37,162 nt of DNA, from contig JBCDLG010000022.1 in the NCBI GenBank assembly GCA_038745625.1, positions 1 to 37,162 of the forward strand, read 5' to 3'. Shown piece by piece: positions 24,544 to 31,632 of this stretch (positions are counted from its first letter, which is position 1; each line of letters opens with the position of its first letter). The position numbers and the translations under genes are program-made. The notes below the pieces were generated by a model. That model ran no database searches. It was not told the DNA's origin and worked only from the letters and a program-made list of their open reading frames with translations. This stretch comes from Parvularcula sp038745625 (GTDB lineage Bacteria > Pseudomonadota > Alphaproteobacteria > Caulobacterales > Parvularculaceae).

Positions 24544-25224
24544 ATGGACGGCGAAGAGGACCTCGAACGCGATCGCCTAAGGCCTTTCACCGGCCCAGAG
24601 CTCGGTGCGCTTGCCCACCTTTACCGCGGCGAGGTCTATCGCTCGACGATTTGGCGCACCCGGCTCGATGCGACCACCAACTGGTCGGTGGTGAGTTTGG
24701 GCCTGGCCCTGACGATATCCTATCAATCGCCCGAGGCATCCGCCCTGCCTCTCTTTTTGGTCGCCTTCTTGATCGGCGTGTTCCTCTATCTGGAATCGCG
24801 GCGCTACCGGTACTTCAACGTGTGGCGGGCGCGGGCGCGGTGGCTTGAGATCCACTTCTACGCGCCGATGCTGCATCAACGGCCGGTGGAGAATTTGAAG
24901 TGGCAAGATCGTCTGGCTGAAGACTATGAGCGGCCCGAACACCATATCCAGTTCCGCCGCGCGCTCGGCCGCCGCTTGCGCCGGAACTATCTTTGGATCT
25001 TCGGTGTGCAAACTTTAGCGCTTCTCGGTAAGGTCTTCGCCCATGACACGCCGGGGGACGACGCGGTGAATTTCGACAATCTCGCGCTTGGCCCGATCCC
25101 CGGTGAAGTGGCGCTGGCGATCAATGTCGGCGGCTTTTTTGGTCTCGTGATCTTCACCTGGATCATCTGGGCGATGGACCGCAAGCGGTTCACGGAGAAT
25201 ATGAACCCGATTTCGATGGGCTGA
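24544..25224 (+). CDS. DUF2270-family membrane protein
   Basis: The 226-residue protein has a soluble N-terminus with LAHLYRGEVYRSTIWRTRLD. Two adjacent membrane segments follow (about 47-61 WSVVSLGLALTISYQ and 67-84 LPLFLVAFLIGVFLYL), then a charged loop containing RRYRYFNVWRARARWLE. Two more membrane segments lie near 148-164 and 190-210. The HLYRGE..R....R.D.T.NW and RRYR.Y..W..R.R.LE pattern fits DUF2270. Function unknown. AGGAG nine bases before the ATG supports the start. Confidence 0.82.
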   Translation: MDGEEDLERDRLRPFTGPELGALAHLYRGEVYRSTIWRTRLDATTNWSVVSLGLALTISYQSPEASALPLFLVAFLIGVFLYLESRRYRYFNVWRARARWLEIHFYAPMLHQRPVENLKWQDRLAEDYERPEHHIQFRRALGRRLRRNYLWIFGVQTLALLGKVFAHDTPGDDAVNFDNLALGPIPGEVALAINVGGFFGLVIFTWIIWAMDRKRFTENMNPISMG

Positions 25225-25301
25225 GGATCGCCTGGGGCCGCCGCCATCAGCGCCGATTGAGGGGTGAACGGGACGGGTTCGGCGTTTATGCGCTCAAATT
25301 G

Positions 25302-25598
25302 TCATGCCGATGCAAAGCACGGCGCGGGACGGTATTCGGTGATCTCGATCTTTTCAAAAACGTTTTGCTGGACGTAAGGGTCAGCGGCGAGAATAGCGTC
25401 GAGCGCCTCGCGGCTCTCCGCCTTGATAATCAGCATAGAGCCGATCATCTCGCCCGCCTCATCAAGAAGCGCCCCGCCCTGGATCAGCGTGCCCTCCTGC
25501 ATCAGGCGCTTGGCCATCGCCAAATGCGCCGCCCGAGCGCCCGCCCGCCTCTCCGGCTCACCCGGATGGTCGCGGCCAATGACATGGTAGTGGGGCAT
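25302..25598 (-). CDS. YciI-family protein
   Basis: The 98-residue protein begins MPHYHVIGRDHPGEPERR and continues with RAAHLAMAKRLMQEGTLIQGG, GEMIGSMLIIKAESREALDA and DPYVQQNVFEKIEITEY. This order of a beta strand, HL, GGxL, G....I and DP(Y/F)...V is the YciI/YCII-related pattern, a ferredoxin-like dimeric alpha-beta fold with unclear enzyme activity. AAGGAG precedes the ATG at good spacing. The gene stands alone between the DUF2270 gene (convergent, 77-base gap) and the repeat-rich islet. Confidence 0.9.
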   Translation of the reverse strand: MPHYHVIGRDHPGEPERRAGARAAHLAMAKRLMQEGTLIQGGALLDEAGEMIGSMLIIKAESREALDAILAADPYVQQNVFEKIEITEYRPAPCFASA

Positions 25599-25994
25599 GG
25601 CGGATCTCCTTTTCGTGGGAAGTAGCGCAGATCCTGACCCCCGTCATCCCAGCTTTCCCGCTGGTCCGCCAGGAGACGGGTGTGCTGAGCATCCGCTGGT
25701 CACGGACAAAGGGGAGCCGGGGTCCGATGCGCGCGGTGATCGCAGCGAATGGGTGCAGTTGGGGGGTGCCGCGATCTCAAGAGGTCCCACCCTCAAACCG
25801 CGCGCATGGGGATGCGCCGTCACGGGTCCTTAGCGGCCAAACTGATAGCTCACGCCAAAGATCGTCGCCAGACGGACAAACGCATCACGGTAGGCGATTC
25901 CGTTGACGATCCGGCTCGCCCCGGTCCTACCGATGGGGGGAGTGTAGCATGAGACGGGAGAGGCGGGGACAAGAACCGAGATGACCGGAGAAGC
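25599..25994. other. Non-coding stretch with palindromic elements
   Basis: Apart from the repeat remnants listed separately, no gene is convincing here. A 66-codon minus frame ending at 25830 (tail ATIFGVSYQFGR) looks superficially like the end of a beta-barrel protein but has no clear start region or ribosome site. Confidence 0.5.
25641..25807. repeat. Degenerate palindromic (REP/MITE-like) element
   Basis: It opens with CCGTCATCCCAGC and has GGGGAGCCGGGGTCC further on, a diverged version of the left arm of the long inverted repeat at 26585. The right half holds a nested palindrome. ATGCGCGCGGT (25727-25737) pairs with ACCGCGCGCAT (25797-25807). Inside it GATCGC (25738-25743) pairs with GCGATC (25771-25776). 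No protein is encoded. Confidence 0.55.
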
Positions 25995-26101
25995 AACGCT
26001 CTTCACGGCGACGGCGCAGACGGAGACCATGGAGCCTCACTCCCCGGCTATCAGCCCTTTGCGTTGACGAGATGGGCGCCACGGTCAGAGCCGTGGCGAG
26101 C
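25995..26101. repeat. Hairpin repeat copy A, upstream-left of the GIY-YIG gene
   Basis: About 107 bases matching copy B at 26468. The left third (ACGCTCTTCACGGCGACGG and on to CATGGAGCC) and the right end (GCCACGGTCAGAGCCGTGGC, then GAGC) align well with copy B. The roughly 40-base middle has diverged. GCCACGG (26078-26084) and CCGTGGC (26091-26097) form a perfect hairpin. Confidence 0.7.
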
Positions 26102-26120
26102 GCTCATAGGTGGGAACACA

Positions 26121-26423
26121 CTACCCCAACATGATCTCAGCGCTCAGATCATCCCAATGCCGATTGGTCTGTTCGATGAGATCGACCTTCCAGCGCCGCG
26201 GCCAGGTCTTGATGCGCCTTTCCCAATGAACCGCGGCGCCAATCGTGGCGTGGCGTTCAAACCAGACGAGCTTGGCGCAGCCATACTTTGCAGGAAACCG
26301 TGCACCGGCGCCCGCCTTATGTTGATCCATCCGTGCAAGGAGGTCTGACGATGCTCCTGTGTAAAGCGCCCCATTCTTGCGGTTCGCGAGCATGTAAGTG
26401 GCGACGAGATCAAACCGGGCCAT
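26121..26423 (-). CDS. GIY-YIG nuclease-family protein (UPF0213/YhbQ type)
   Basis: The 100-residue protein is a single GIY-YIG domain. TYMLANRKNGALYTGASSDL (about 9-28) contains the two strands of the motif in a variant form (TYM, LYTG), followed by LLARMDQHKAG and RFPAKYGCAKLVWFERH. HWERRIKTWPRRWKVDLIE carries the expected Arg and Glu of the active site. It is a small DNA-nuclease-like protein whose substrate is unknown. The start at 26423 is chosen because the domain begins at once; an ATG at 26438 is possible. Related hairpin repeats lie about 20 and 45 bases from its two ends, on the same DNA side, so it may travel with them. Confidence 0.88.
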   Translation of the reverse strand: MARFDLVATYMLANRKNGALYTGASSDLLARMDQHKAGAGARFPAKYGCAKLVWFERHATIGAAVHWERRIKTWPRRWKVDLIEQTNRHWDDLSAEIMLG

Positions 26424-26467
26424 GCCCGATGTTCGCATTATGTTCTATATCGGTCAAGCCTCTTCAA

Positions 26468-26574
26468 CAGCGCTCTCCACGGCGAGGGCGTAGCCTGAGA
26501 CCGTGGAGCCCATCTCGGAACGTCAGTGTACTCTCTTTCAGGAGCTGGACGCCACGGTCGGGGCCGTGGCGAGC
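26468..26574. repeat. Hairpin repeat copy B, on the other side of the GIY-YIG gene
   Basis: Same orientation as copy A. It has two perfect hairpins: CTCCACGG (26475-26482) with CCGTGGAG (26501-26508), and GCCACGG (26551-26557) with CCGTGGC (26564-26570). The first hairpin is imperfect in copy A. The two copies bracket the GIY-YIG gene. Confidence 0.7.
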
Positions 26575-26584
26575 ATAAAGCGGG

Positions 26585-26712
26585 ACCGTCATCCCGGCCG
26601 AAGCGAAGCGGAGAGCCGGGACCCATGGCAGGACGCGTGCGTTCGAGCCTGCGCGGAATGAATGAACCGGCCATGGGTCCCGGATAGCCCTTCGGGCTTC
26701 CGGGATGACGGT
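26585..26712. repeat. Long inverted repeat (REP/MITE-like element)
   Basis: The left arm starts ACCGTCATCCCGG and ends CCGGGACCCATGGC (26585-26629). The right arm (26670-26712) is its near complement, GCCATGGGTCCCGG to CCGGGATGACGGT. Both arms have an internal variable part, and a 40-base spacer separates them. No open frame crosses it. Its shape fits a non-autonomous palindromic repeat found in many copies in some alphaproteobacterial genomes (inference). Confidence 0.75.
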
Positions 26713-26790
26713 AGGGAGTACGTGTCTAGATCGCAGCTTGGCCGCCGAAGACAATAAAGCAGATAGTCGGCAAGTAGAGCATTTCCATCT

Positions 26791-27312
26791 CTACACTGAC
26801 ATACTACGCAGCGCGAGATAAGTTAGTATCGAACCAATGAAAAAACTAAGCTGAGAGATAACAAAAGAAGTTTGTCCGACGAAGTCTAACATCTTAGATT
26901 CGAATTCTTCATCTTCAGAAGATTCCTTTTGTGAAAGTCGATCTAATTCATCAAATTCGAATTCGTAGTCCTTCGCAGCAATATATAAAACTTCACGCAG
27001 TAGACGCGTATGCTCGAAGTCACTTTCGAACATAACTAGCCGAACCGATACAAAACTCGATAGCAAGCCCAAGAAAAAGCAAATTAATGGCGGCTGCATC
27101 GCCAGTAAGCTGATCTTATCACTGCCAACAATTAAGTTTAGTAAAAATGCCAACACACCAATATGGGCGAAAAGAAGCCATTTTCCCACTTGATCTTGCG
27201 TAGCGTACGCTCGATTCTTAAAGTCCTTGCGAAGATCCTCAAGAATCGAAAGAGCTAACTTTTCAAAAGCGTGAGAATTGCTCACCTCACTGACAAGCCA
27301 AACACTCATCAT
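26791..27312 (-). CDS. AT-rich three-TM membrane protein of unknown function
   Basis: The protein is about 173 residues from the ATG at 27312. The soluble N-terminus contains AFEKLALSILEDLRKDF and RAYATQDQVGKW. Three hydrophobic segments follow: WLLFAHIGVLAFLLNLIVG, PPLICFFLGLLSSFVSVRLV, and near the end FVISQLSFFIGSILTYLAL. Between the second and third lies a very acidic loop (SSEDEEFESK). A 60-base sample of the gene (26821-26880) has about 35% GC, far below its neighbours, a sign of transfer. Its start region overlaps the end of nrdA by about 26 bases; a GTG at 27285 would remove the overlap. I do not recognise the family. The fold (soluble region, three TM helices, charged loop) is also seen in membrane effectors of defence systems, but nothing here proves that. 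Confidence 0.75.
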   Translation of the reverse strand: MMSVWLVSEVSNSHAFEKLALSILEDLRKDFKNRAYATQDQVGKWLLFAHIGVLAFLLNLIVGSDKISLLAMQPPLICFFLGLLSSFVSVRLVMFESDFEHTRLLREVLYIAAKDYEFEFDELDRLSQKESSEDEEFESKMLDFVGQTSFVISQLSFFIGSILTYLALRSMSV

Positions 27313-29167
27313 AGTCGGTCTTTTCGACCGTGAAGCCCTGGGCCTCGGCACTGTCGTCTTTTTCTTTGCCTCCGGCATAGGCCGTGCGCTGAACGCTTTG
27401 GCTGCGGCAGTAGTAGAGGGATTTGACGCCCTTCTCCCATGCGGTCCAGTGGAGCATGTGGAGGTCCCATTTGTCGACATCGCCGGGGAGGAAGATGTTG
27501 ATCGACTGGGACTGGCAGATGAAGGGCGCGCGGTCGGCGGCGAGTTCGATGACCCAGCGCTGATCGAGCTCGAACGCGGTTTTGAAGACGTCCTTTTCGT
27601 CCTGGGTCAGACCATCAAGGTGCTGAACAGAACCGCCCTCTTCCAAGATGGAGGCCCAGGTGTCATCGTCGCTCAAACCCTTCTCCTCAAGGAGTTTCTC
27701 GAGCGCCTGGTTCTTGACCGAGAAGGAACCTGAGAGGGTTTTGTGGGTGTAGTAATTGGTCGGGATCGGCTCGACACACGCACTGGTCCCACCGCAGATG
27801 ATCGAAATCGACGCGGTCGGAGCAATCGCCAGCTTATGGCTGAAACGCTGCATCATGCCCGCCTCTTGTGCGTCAAGGCAGGCGCCGCGCTCTTCGGCGA
27901 GACGAACAGAGGCGGCGTCGGCCTTCATCCGGATATGTTTGAAGAGGCGCATGTTCCAGGACTTGGCCATGCCGCTTTCAAACGGGATGCCTTTGTTCTG
28001 CAGCATCGAGTGGAAGCCCATGAGGCCGAGGCCCACGGAACGTTCGCGCATCGCAGAGTACCGCGCCTTCGACATATCGTCCGGCGCGTCCGCAATGAAC
28101 GAGGAGAGGACGTTGTCGAGGAAGCGCATCACGTCCTCGATGAACGGCTCCTCGTCCTTCCACTCGTCATAGGTCTCAGCGTTGAGCGAACTGAGGCAGC
28201 AGACGGCGGTGCGGTCATTGCCGAGGTGATCCTCACCCGTGTGCAGCATGATCTCTGCACAGAGGTTCGAGGTGGAGACTTTCAGCCCCAGATCCTTCTG
28301 GTGCTTCGGCATCGCGTTGTTCACGGTGTCGGAGAAGATGAGATAAGGCTCACCGGTCTGCAGACGGATCTCGAGGATCTTCTGCCACAGCTCCCGCGCG
28401 TCGACCTTCTTCATCACCTCGCCGGTTTTGGGCGATTTGAGGGCAAAGGAACGACCTTCACGAACGGCTTCCATGAAGTCATCGGTGATGTTGAGGCCGT
28501 GGTGCAGGTTGAGCGAACGGCGGTTGAAGTCGCCGGAGGGCTTCCGGATCTCCAGGAACTCTTCAATCTCCGGGTGGTGGATATCGAGATAGACGGCCGC
28601 CGATCCGCGGCGGAGGGAGCCTTGGCTGATCGCAAGGGTCAGCGAGTCCATCACGCGGATGAACGGGATGATGCCCGACGTGGCACCAGCGCCTTTGACC
28701 TTTTCCCCAATCGAGCGGACGCCGCCCCAATAGGTGCCGATGCCGCCGCCATTGGAAGCGAGCCAGACATTCTCATTCCAGGTGCCGACAATGCCCTCGA
28801 GGCTGTCGTCCACAGCGTTCAAGAAGCACGAGATCGGCAGGCCGCGCTTGGCCCCACCATTCGACAGAACCGGCGTCGCTGGCATGAACCAGAGGCGCGA
28901 GATGTAGTCGTAGATGCGCTGGGCGTGCTCTTGATCGTCGCAATAGGCCACCGCCACGCGCGCGAACATGTCCTGATAGGACTCGCCCTCCAAAAGGTAG
29001 CGATCGTCCATCGTCTTCTTGCCGAAATCGGTCAGCAGAGCGTCACGAGACGGGTCGGTGACGACCTTGATCTGCGGGACAATCTTGAGATCCGGTTTCG
29101 CGGACGCTGATTTGGGGGTCAGATCCCCGCGTTGCAGCTCCGAAACGGTCGTCTCCGTGGCACTCAT
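27287..29167 (-). CDS. nrdA: Class I ribonucleoside-diphosphate reductase, alpha subunit
   Basis: This catalytic subunit of 626 residues reduces ribonucleotides to deoxyribonucleotides. Visible active-site residues: Cys114 in PISCFLN, the triad Asn301-Leu-Cys303-Ala-Glu305, the redox partner Cys323 in CCLSSLN, the Tyr pair in SLYYCRS used for radical transfer, and a C-terminal Cys622-X2-Cys625 shuttle. The N-terminal ATP-cone of E. coli NrdA (total 761 residues) is absent, so activity control must differ. AGGG is about nine bases before the ATG. The beta subunit nrdB is not in the window. The gene's 3' end meets an AT-rich membrane-protein gene rather than nrdB. Confidence 0.95.
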   Translation of the reverse strand: MSATETTVSELQRGDLTPKSASAKPDLKIVPQIKVVTDPSRDALLTDFGKKTMDDRYLLEGESYQDMFARVAVAYCDDQEHAQRIYDYISRLWFMPATPVLSNGGAKRGLPISCFLNAVDDSLEGIVGTWNENVWLASNGGGIGTYWGGVRSIGEKVKGAGATSGIIPFIRVMDSLTLAISQGSLRRGSAAVYLDIHHPEIEEFLEIRKPSGDFNRRSLNLHHGLNITDDFMEAVREGRSFALKSPKTGEVMKKVDARELWQKILEIRLQTGEPYLIFSDTVNNAMPKHQKDLGLKVSTSNLCAEIMLHTGEDHLGNDRTAVCCLSSLNAETYDEWKDEEPFIEDVMRFLDNVLSSFIADAPDDMSKARYSAMRERSVGLGLMGFHSMLQNKGIPFESGMAKSWNMRLFKHIRMKADAASVRLAEERGACLDAQEAGMMQRFSHKLAIAPTASISIICGGTSACVEPIPTNYYTHKTLSGSFSVKNQALEKLLEEKGLSDDDTWASILEEGGSVQHLDGLTQDEKDVFKTAFELDQRWVIELAADRAPFICQSQSINIFLPGDVDKWDLHMLHWTAWEKGVKSLYYCRSQSVQRTAYAGGKEKDDSAEAQGFTVEKTDYDECLACQ

Positions 29168-29214
29168 GTCGGCATCCCTTTACTCACTGGCGCGGAAGGG
29201 CTTCAGCGCTTCAG

Positions 29215-29230
29215 ACACCATATCTTGGGG
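29215..29230. promoter_or_regulatory. Weak NrdR-box-like sequence upstream of nrdA
   Basis: ACACCATATCTTGGGG lies about 48 bases before the nrdA start and matches roughly eleven of sixteen positions of the NrdR box as I recall it (acaCwAtATaTwGtgt). A partner box would be expected about 31 bases away; AGCCTAGCCCTAGTTTT (29247-29263) is only a poor candidate. This is suggestive, not firm. Confidence 0.3.
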
Positions 29231-29382
29231 TCGTCGATCACAAAAAGCCTAGCCCTAGTTTTCAAGAGTGATTCGGAAAAAGCAGCCAAGCAACATCTTA
29301 GCGGCTAAGTTCACCATCCATTTACAGAATCTGTGAGGTCGCTAGGGACAGATTCGCAACCCAAGTTTCGAGGCCCTTTTTG

Positions 29383-30486
29383 ATGAAGACCACCCCTCTC
29401 CTCGCCATCGCAACCAGCGTCTTGGCGATCGCCGCTTGTGCAGAAGAAGCGACCACCTCGGCCGCGGCGCCGATCGCTGCTGCGACCATGCAGGCAGCGC
29501 CATCGCTGTTTGACGCCGAGCCCGTCCCAGCAGAGTTCCAAAACCCGATCCTGCCCGCGGCATCCGGCGATGAGTTTCTCTCAGCGTTCGCAGCCCTTGA
29601 TGGTTCCACCCAGACTGAAAGTGGCCTGGTGATTCAAACCTTGCGCGAAGGGACCGGCCCAGCGATCACGCCAGAAGATCTGGTGCGGGTACAATTTGTC
29701 GCGCGCCTCGCTGGCCAGGGCGAGCCGTTTGAGTCGACCTATGAGAACAGTGGCTCTGTCGTCTTCCAGGTCCAAGACACCCTTCCTGGCTGGTCTGAAG
29801 CGCTGCCGCTCACCCGCGGCGGCAGCTTGGTCCGCGTCGCTCTGCCGCCTGCCCTCGCTTTTGGCGAGCAAGGCATGCCCGGCGGCCCGGTCGGCCCAAA
29901 CCAAGTGACGCTCTACGATCTTGAAGTCGTCGATGTGTACCAAGCCAGCGACGCGACAGCAGCGGAGCGCCTGGCGGACGAATCAGAAGCGATCATTGAG
30001 GAAATCAGTACCGGGGTGCAGCGTGTCCAAGCGATGGCGCAGCAAGAGTATCGCGCGCTCGGCCTTGCCAACTTCATCAACTCGACCGTCTTCCTCGCTG
30101 GCCAAGAAGCACGCGAGGGCGTCACGAAAACGGACAGCGGTCTTCTCTATGAAGTGATCACCGAAGCGACCGAGGGCGACAGCCCCACGCCAGAAAACAT
30201 CGTCACGGTACACTACACAGGCACGCTGTCCGATGGCACTGTCTTTGACAGCTCTGTGCAGCGCGGTCAGCCTGCTGAATTTCAGCTCAACGGTGTGATC
30301 GCGGCGTGGACGGAAGGCCTGCAGCTGATGAATGTCGGCGACAAATACCGGCTCTATGTGCCGCCTGCCCTTGGTTATGGTGAGCAAGGCATACCGGGCG
30401 GCCCGATCGGACCGAACGAAGCGCTTGTATTCGACGTCGAGCTTCTCGGGGTCGCTGAAGCGCCTGCACCAGAAGCAACGGAGTAA
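29383..30486 (+). CDS. Tandem FKBP-type peptidyl-prolyl isomerase lipoprotein
   Basis: The 367-residue protein has a lipoprotein signal (lipobox IAAC, Cys19) and a low-complexity Ala/Thr linker. Two FKBP domains follow. The first starts SGLVIQTLREGTGPAITPED and ends PPALAFGEQGMPGGPVGPNQ. The second starts SGLLYEVITEATEGDSPTPE and has VHYTGTLSDGTVFDSS and YVPPALGYGEQGIPGGPIGP. Domain two keeps the VHYTG..DG..FDSS core; domain one lacks it (VQFVARLAGQGEPFEST), so it may be less active. This probably acts on protein folding in the periplasm. The ATG follows a TTG, and GAGG is about ten bases upstream. It is divergent from nrdA. Confidence 0.92.
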   Translation: MKTTPLLAIATSVLAIAACAEEATTSAAAPIAAATMQAAPSLFDAEPVPAEFQNPILPAASGDEFLSAFAALDGSTQTESGLVIQTLREGTGPAITPEDLVRVQFVARLAGQGEPFESTYENSGSVVFQVQDTLPGWSEALPLTRGGSLVRVALPPALAFGEQGMPGGPVGPNQVTLYDLEVVDVYQASDATAAERLADESEAIIEEISTGVQRVQAMAQQEYRALGLANFINSTVFLAGQEAREGVTKTDSGLLYEVITEATEGDSPTPENIVTVHYTGTLSDGTVFDSSVQRGQPAEFQLNGVIAAWTEGLQLMNVGDKYRLYVPPALGYGEQGIPGGPIGPNEALVFDVELLGVAEAPAPEATE

Positions 30487-30491
30487 CCCCC

Positions 30492-31574
30492 ATGCGCGGC
30501 TTGTTTGTTCGTTTTTTCAGCCTGCTGAGCGCAGCAGCCCTGTTGGCAGCATGCGGCGGAGGCGAACCTTACGAGCCGCCAACCGCCCGGGCGGTCACGC
30601 CCGAGGAAATCGTGGAGGCGAAAGCCTATCTGGAAGCGAACTACACACCGCTTCCAGAGGGTTGGGAATTCTCGTGGATCACCTTTGACGACGAGAAGCC
30701 TTTGCGGGTGGGGCACGCGACACCGGAGGATGCCAAAGCCACCGTGCTGTTCGTCCCCGGCTATACATCGAGCCCGGAGCTCGCATCAGACTTCATGGCC
30801 CGGTGGTTTGACCTCGGCTTTGAGGTCACCTCCGTCGATATGCCAGGCCAAGGCGGCTCGGTGCGCCGCGAAGATGACTATCAAAAGACGTATACGGGCG
30901 ATTTTCATCTTTATGGTCGCGCCCTTGGCGCCGCCTTCGATCATATCCGTGAGACCCGTCTTTCTGACGGCCCGATGATCGTTGCGGGCGACAGTTTCGG
31001 TGGTCATGTGCTGCTGCGGGCAGCGGCCGATGGGGAGCTGGAGGGCGCTGACGCGCTCTTCCCGCTGGTTCCCGGCCTTTCTGCCAATCTCGGCTGGGTG
31101 CCTGAATGGCTCGCTATCCGAGCGATCCGCGGCGGCGCAAAAAAAAGCGGGCCGACCGCGTATATGGACGGCGAAGGCCCATGGGATCCTGACGCATGGA
31201 CGCCCGATGCCTATGAGTATTGCGGCGCGAACCGTATGGACCGTGTACTGAAGAACCAATCACTCTTTATTACCCAGCCCGAGCTGCGCGTCGGCGGCGT
31301 CTCCAACGAGTACGCCCTTGGCTTCACCGAGTCGGGCAACGAGCTCGCAAAAAGCGACGAGCTCGCCGCGCTCGACATCCCCGTGACCATGATCACCGTT
31401 GGCCGCGAGCGGGTTGTCGCCACAGATGACGTCGAAAATCTGTGCACCCGCGGCATGGAGACGTGCGAGCTGGTCCATATTCCAGAGGCTGACCACTGCC
31501 TCTATGTCGGGCCACAAAGCACGCAAGACCAAGTGCATGAGGCGTTGCTCGCGCTTTTGGCGCGGGTATCGTAA
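30492..31574 (+). CDS. Alpha/beta-hydrolase lipoprotein (lysophospholipase/monoacylglycerol lipase-like)
   Basis: The 360-residue protein has a lipoprotein signal (LLSAAALLAAC, Cys21). A classical alpha/beta hydrolase follows: VLFVPGYTSSPELASDF (oxyanion region), DMPGQGGS, and nucleophile elbow GDSFGG with the serine in VAGDSFGGHVLLRAA. A late Asp region (VTMITVGRERVVATDDVENL) and a catalytic His (IPEADHCLYVG) complete the triad. Esterase or lipase activity at the membrane is likely; the substrate is unknown. It starts only five bases after the FKBP gene stop, so the two are one transcript. Confidence 0.9.
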   Translation: MRGLFVRFFSLLSAAALLAACGGGEPYEPPTARAVTPEEIVEAKAYLEANYTPLPEGWEFSWITFDDEKPLRVGHATPEDAKATVLFVPGYTSSPELASDFMARWFDLGFEVTSVDMPGQGGSVRREDDYQKTYTGDFHLYGRALGAAFDHIRETRLSDGPMIVAGDSFGGHVLLRAAADGELEGADALFPLVPGLSANLGWVPEWLAIRAIRGGAKKSGPTAYMDGEGPWDPDAWTPDAYEYCGANRMDRVLKNQSLFITQPELRVGGVSNEYALGFTESGNELAKSDELAALDIPVTMITVGRERVVATDDVENLCTRGMETCELVHIPEADHCLYVGPQSTQDQVHEALLALLARVS

Positions 31575-31632
31575 CGCTCACCTGAACCACCGTACACAGA
31601 TCGGCTGATGCCGATGTTCTGAGGACATGGCC

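Noticed and set aside
25830..26030. 66-codon minus frame ending ATIFGVSYQFGR, resembling a beta-barrel end
   Set aside because: Too short, no ribosome site, extends into a repeat copy, and the tail likeness alone is weak; a remnant of a porin cannot be shown.
25641..26712. CRISPR array or integron in the repeat-rich stretch
   Set aside because: Repeats are palindromic, few, of different types and not regularly spaced; no cas or integrase gene is present.
27743..29110. A 455-codon plus-strand frame opposite nrdA
   Set aside because: Antisense shadow of nrdA; composition (many His, Arg, Asp, Val) and lack of motifs are typical of shadow frames.
29247..29263. Second NrdR box partner for the one at 29215
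   Set aside because: Match to the consensus is poor; kept only as a weak comment on the first box.
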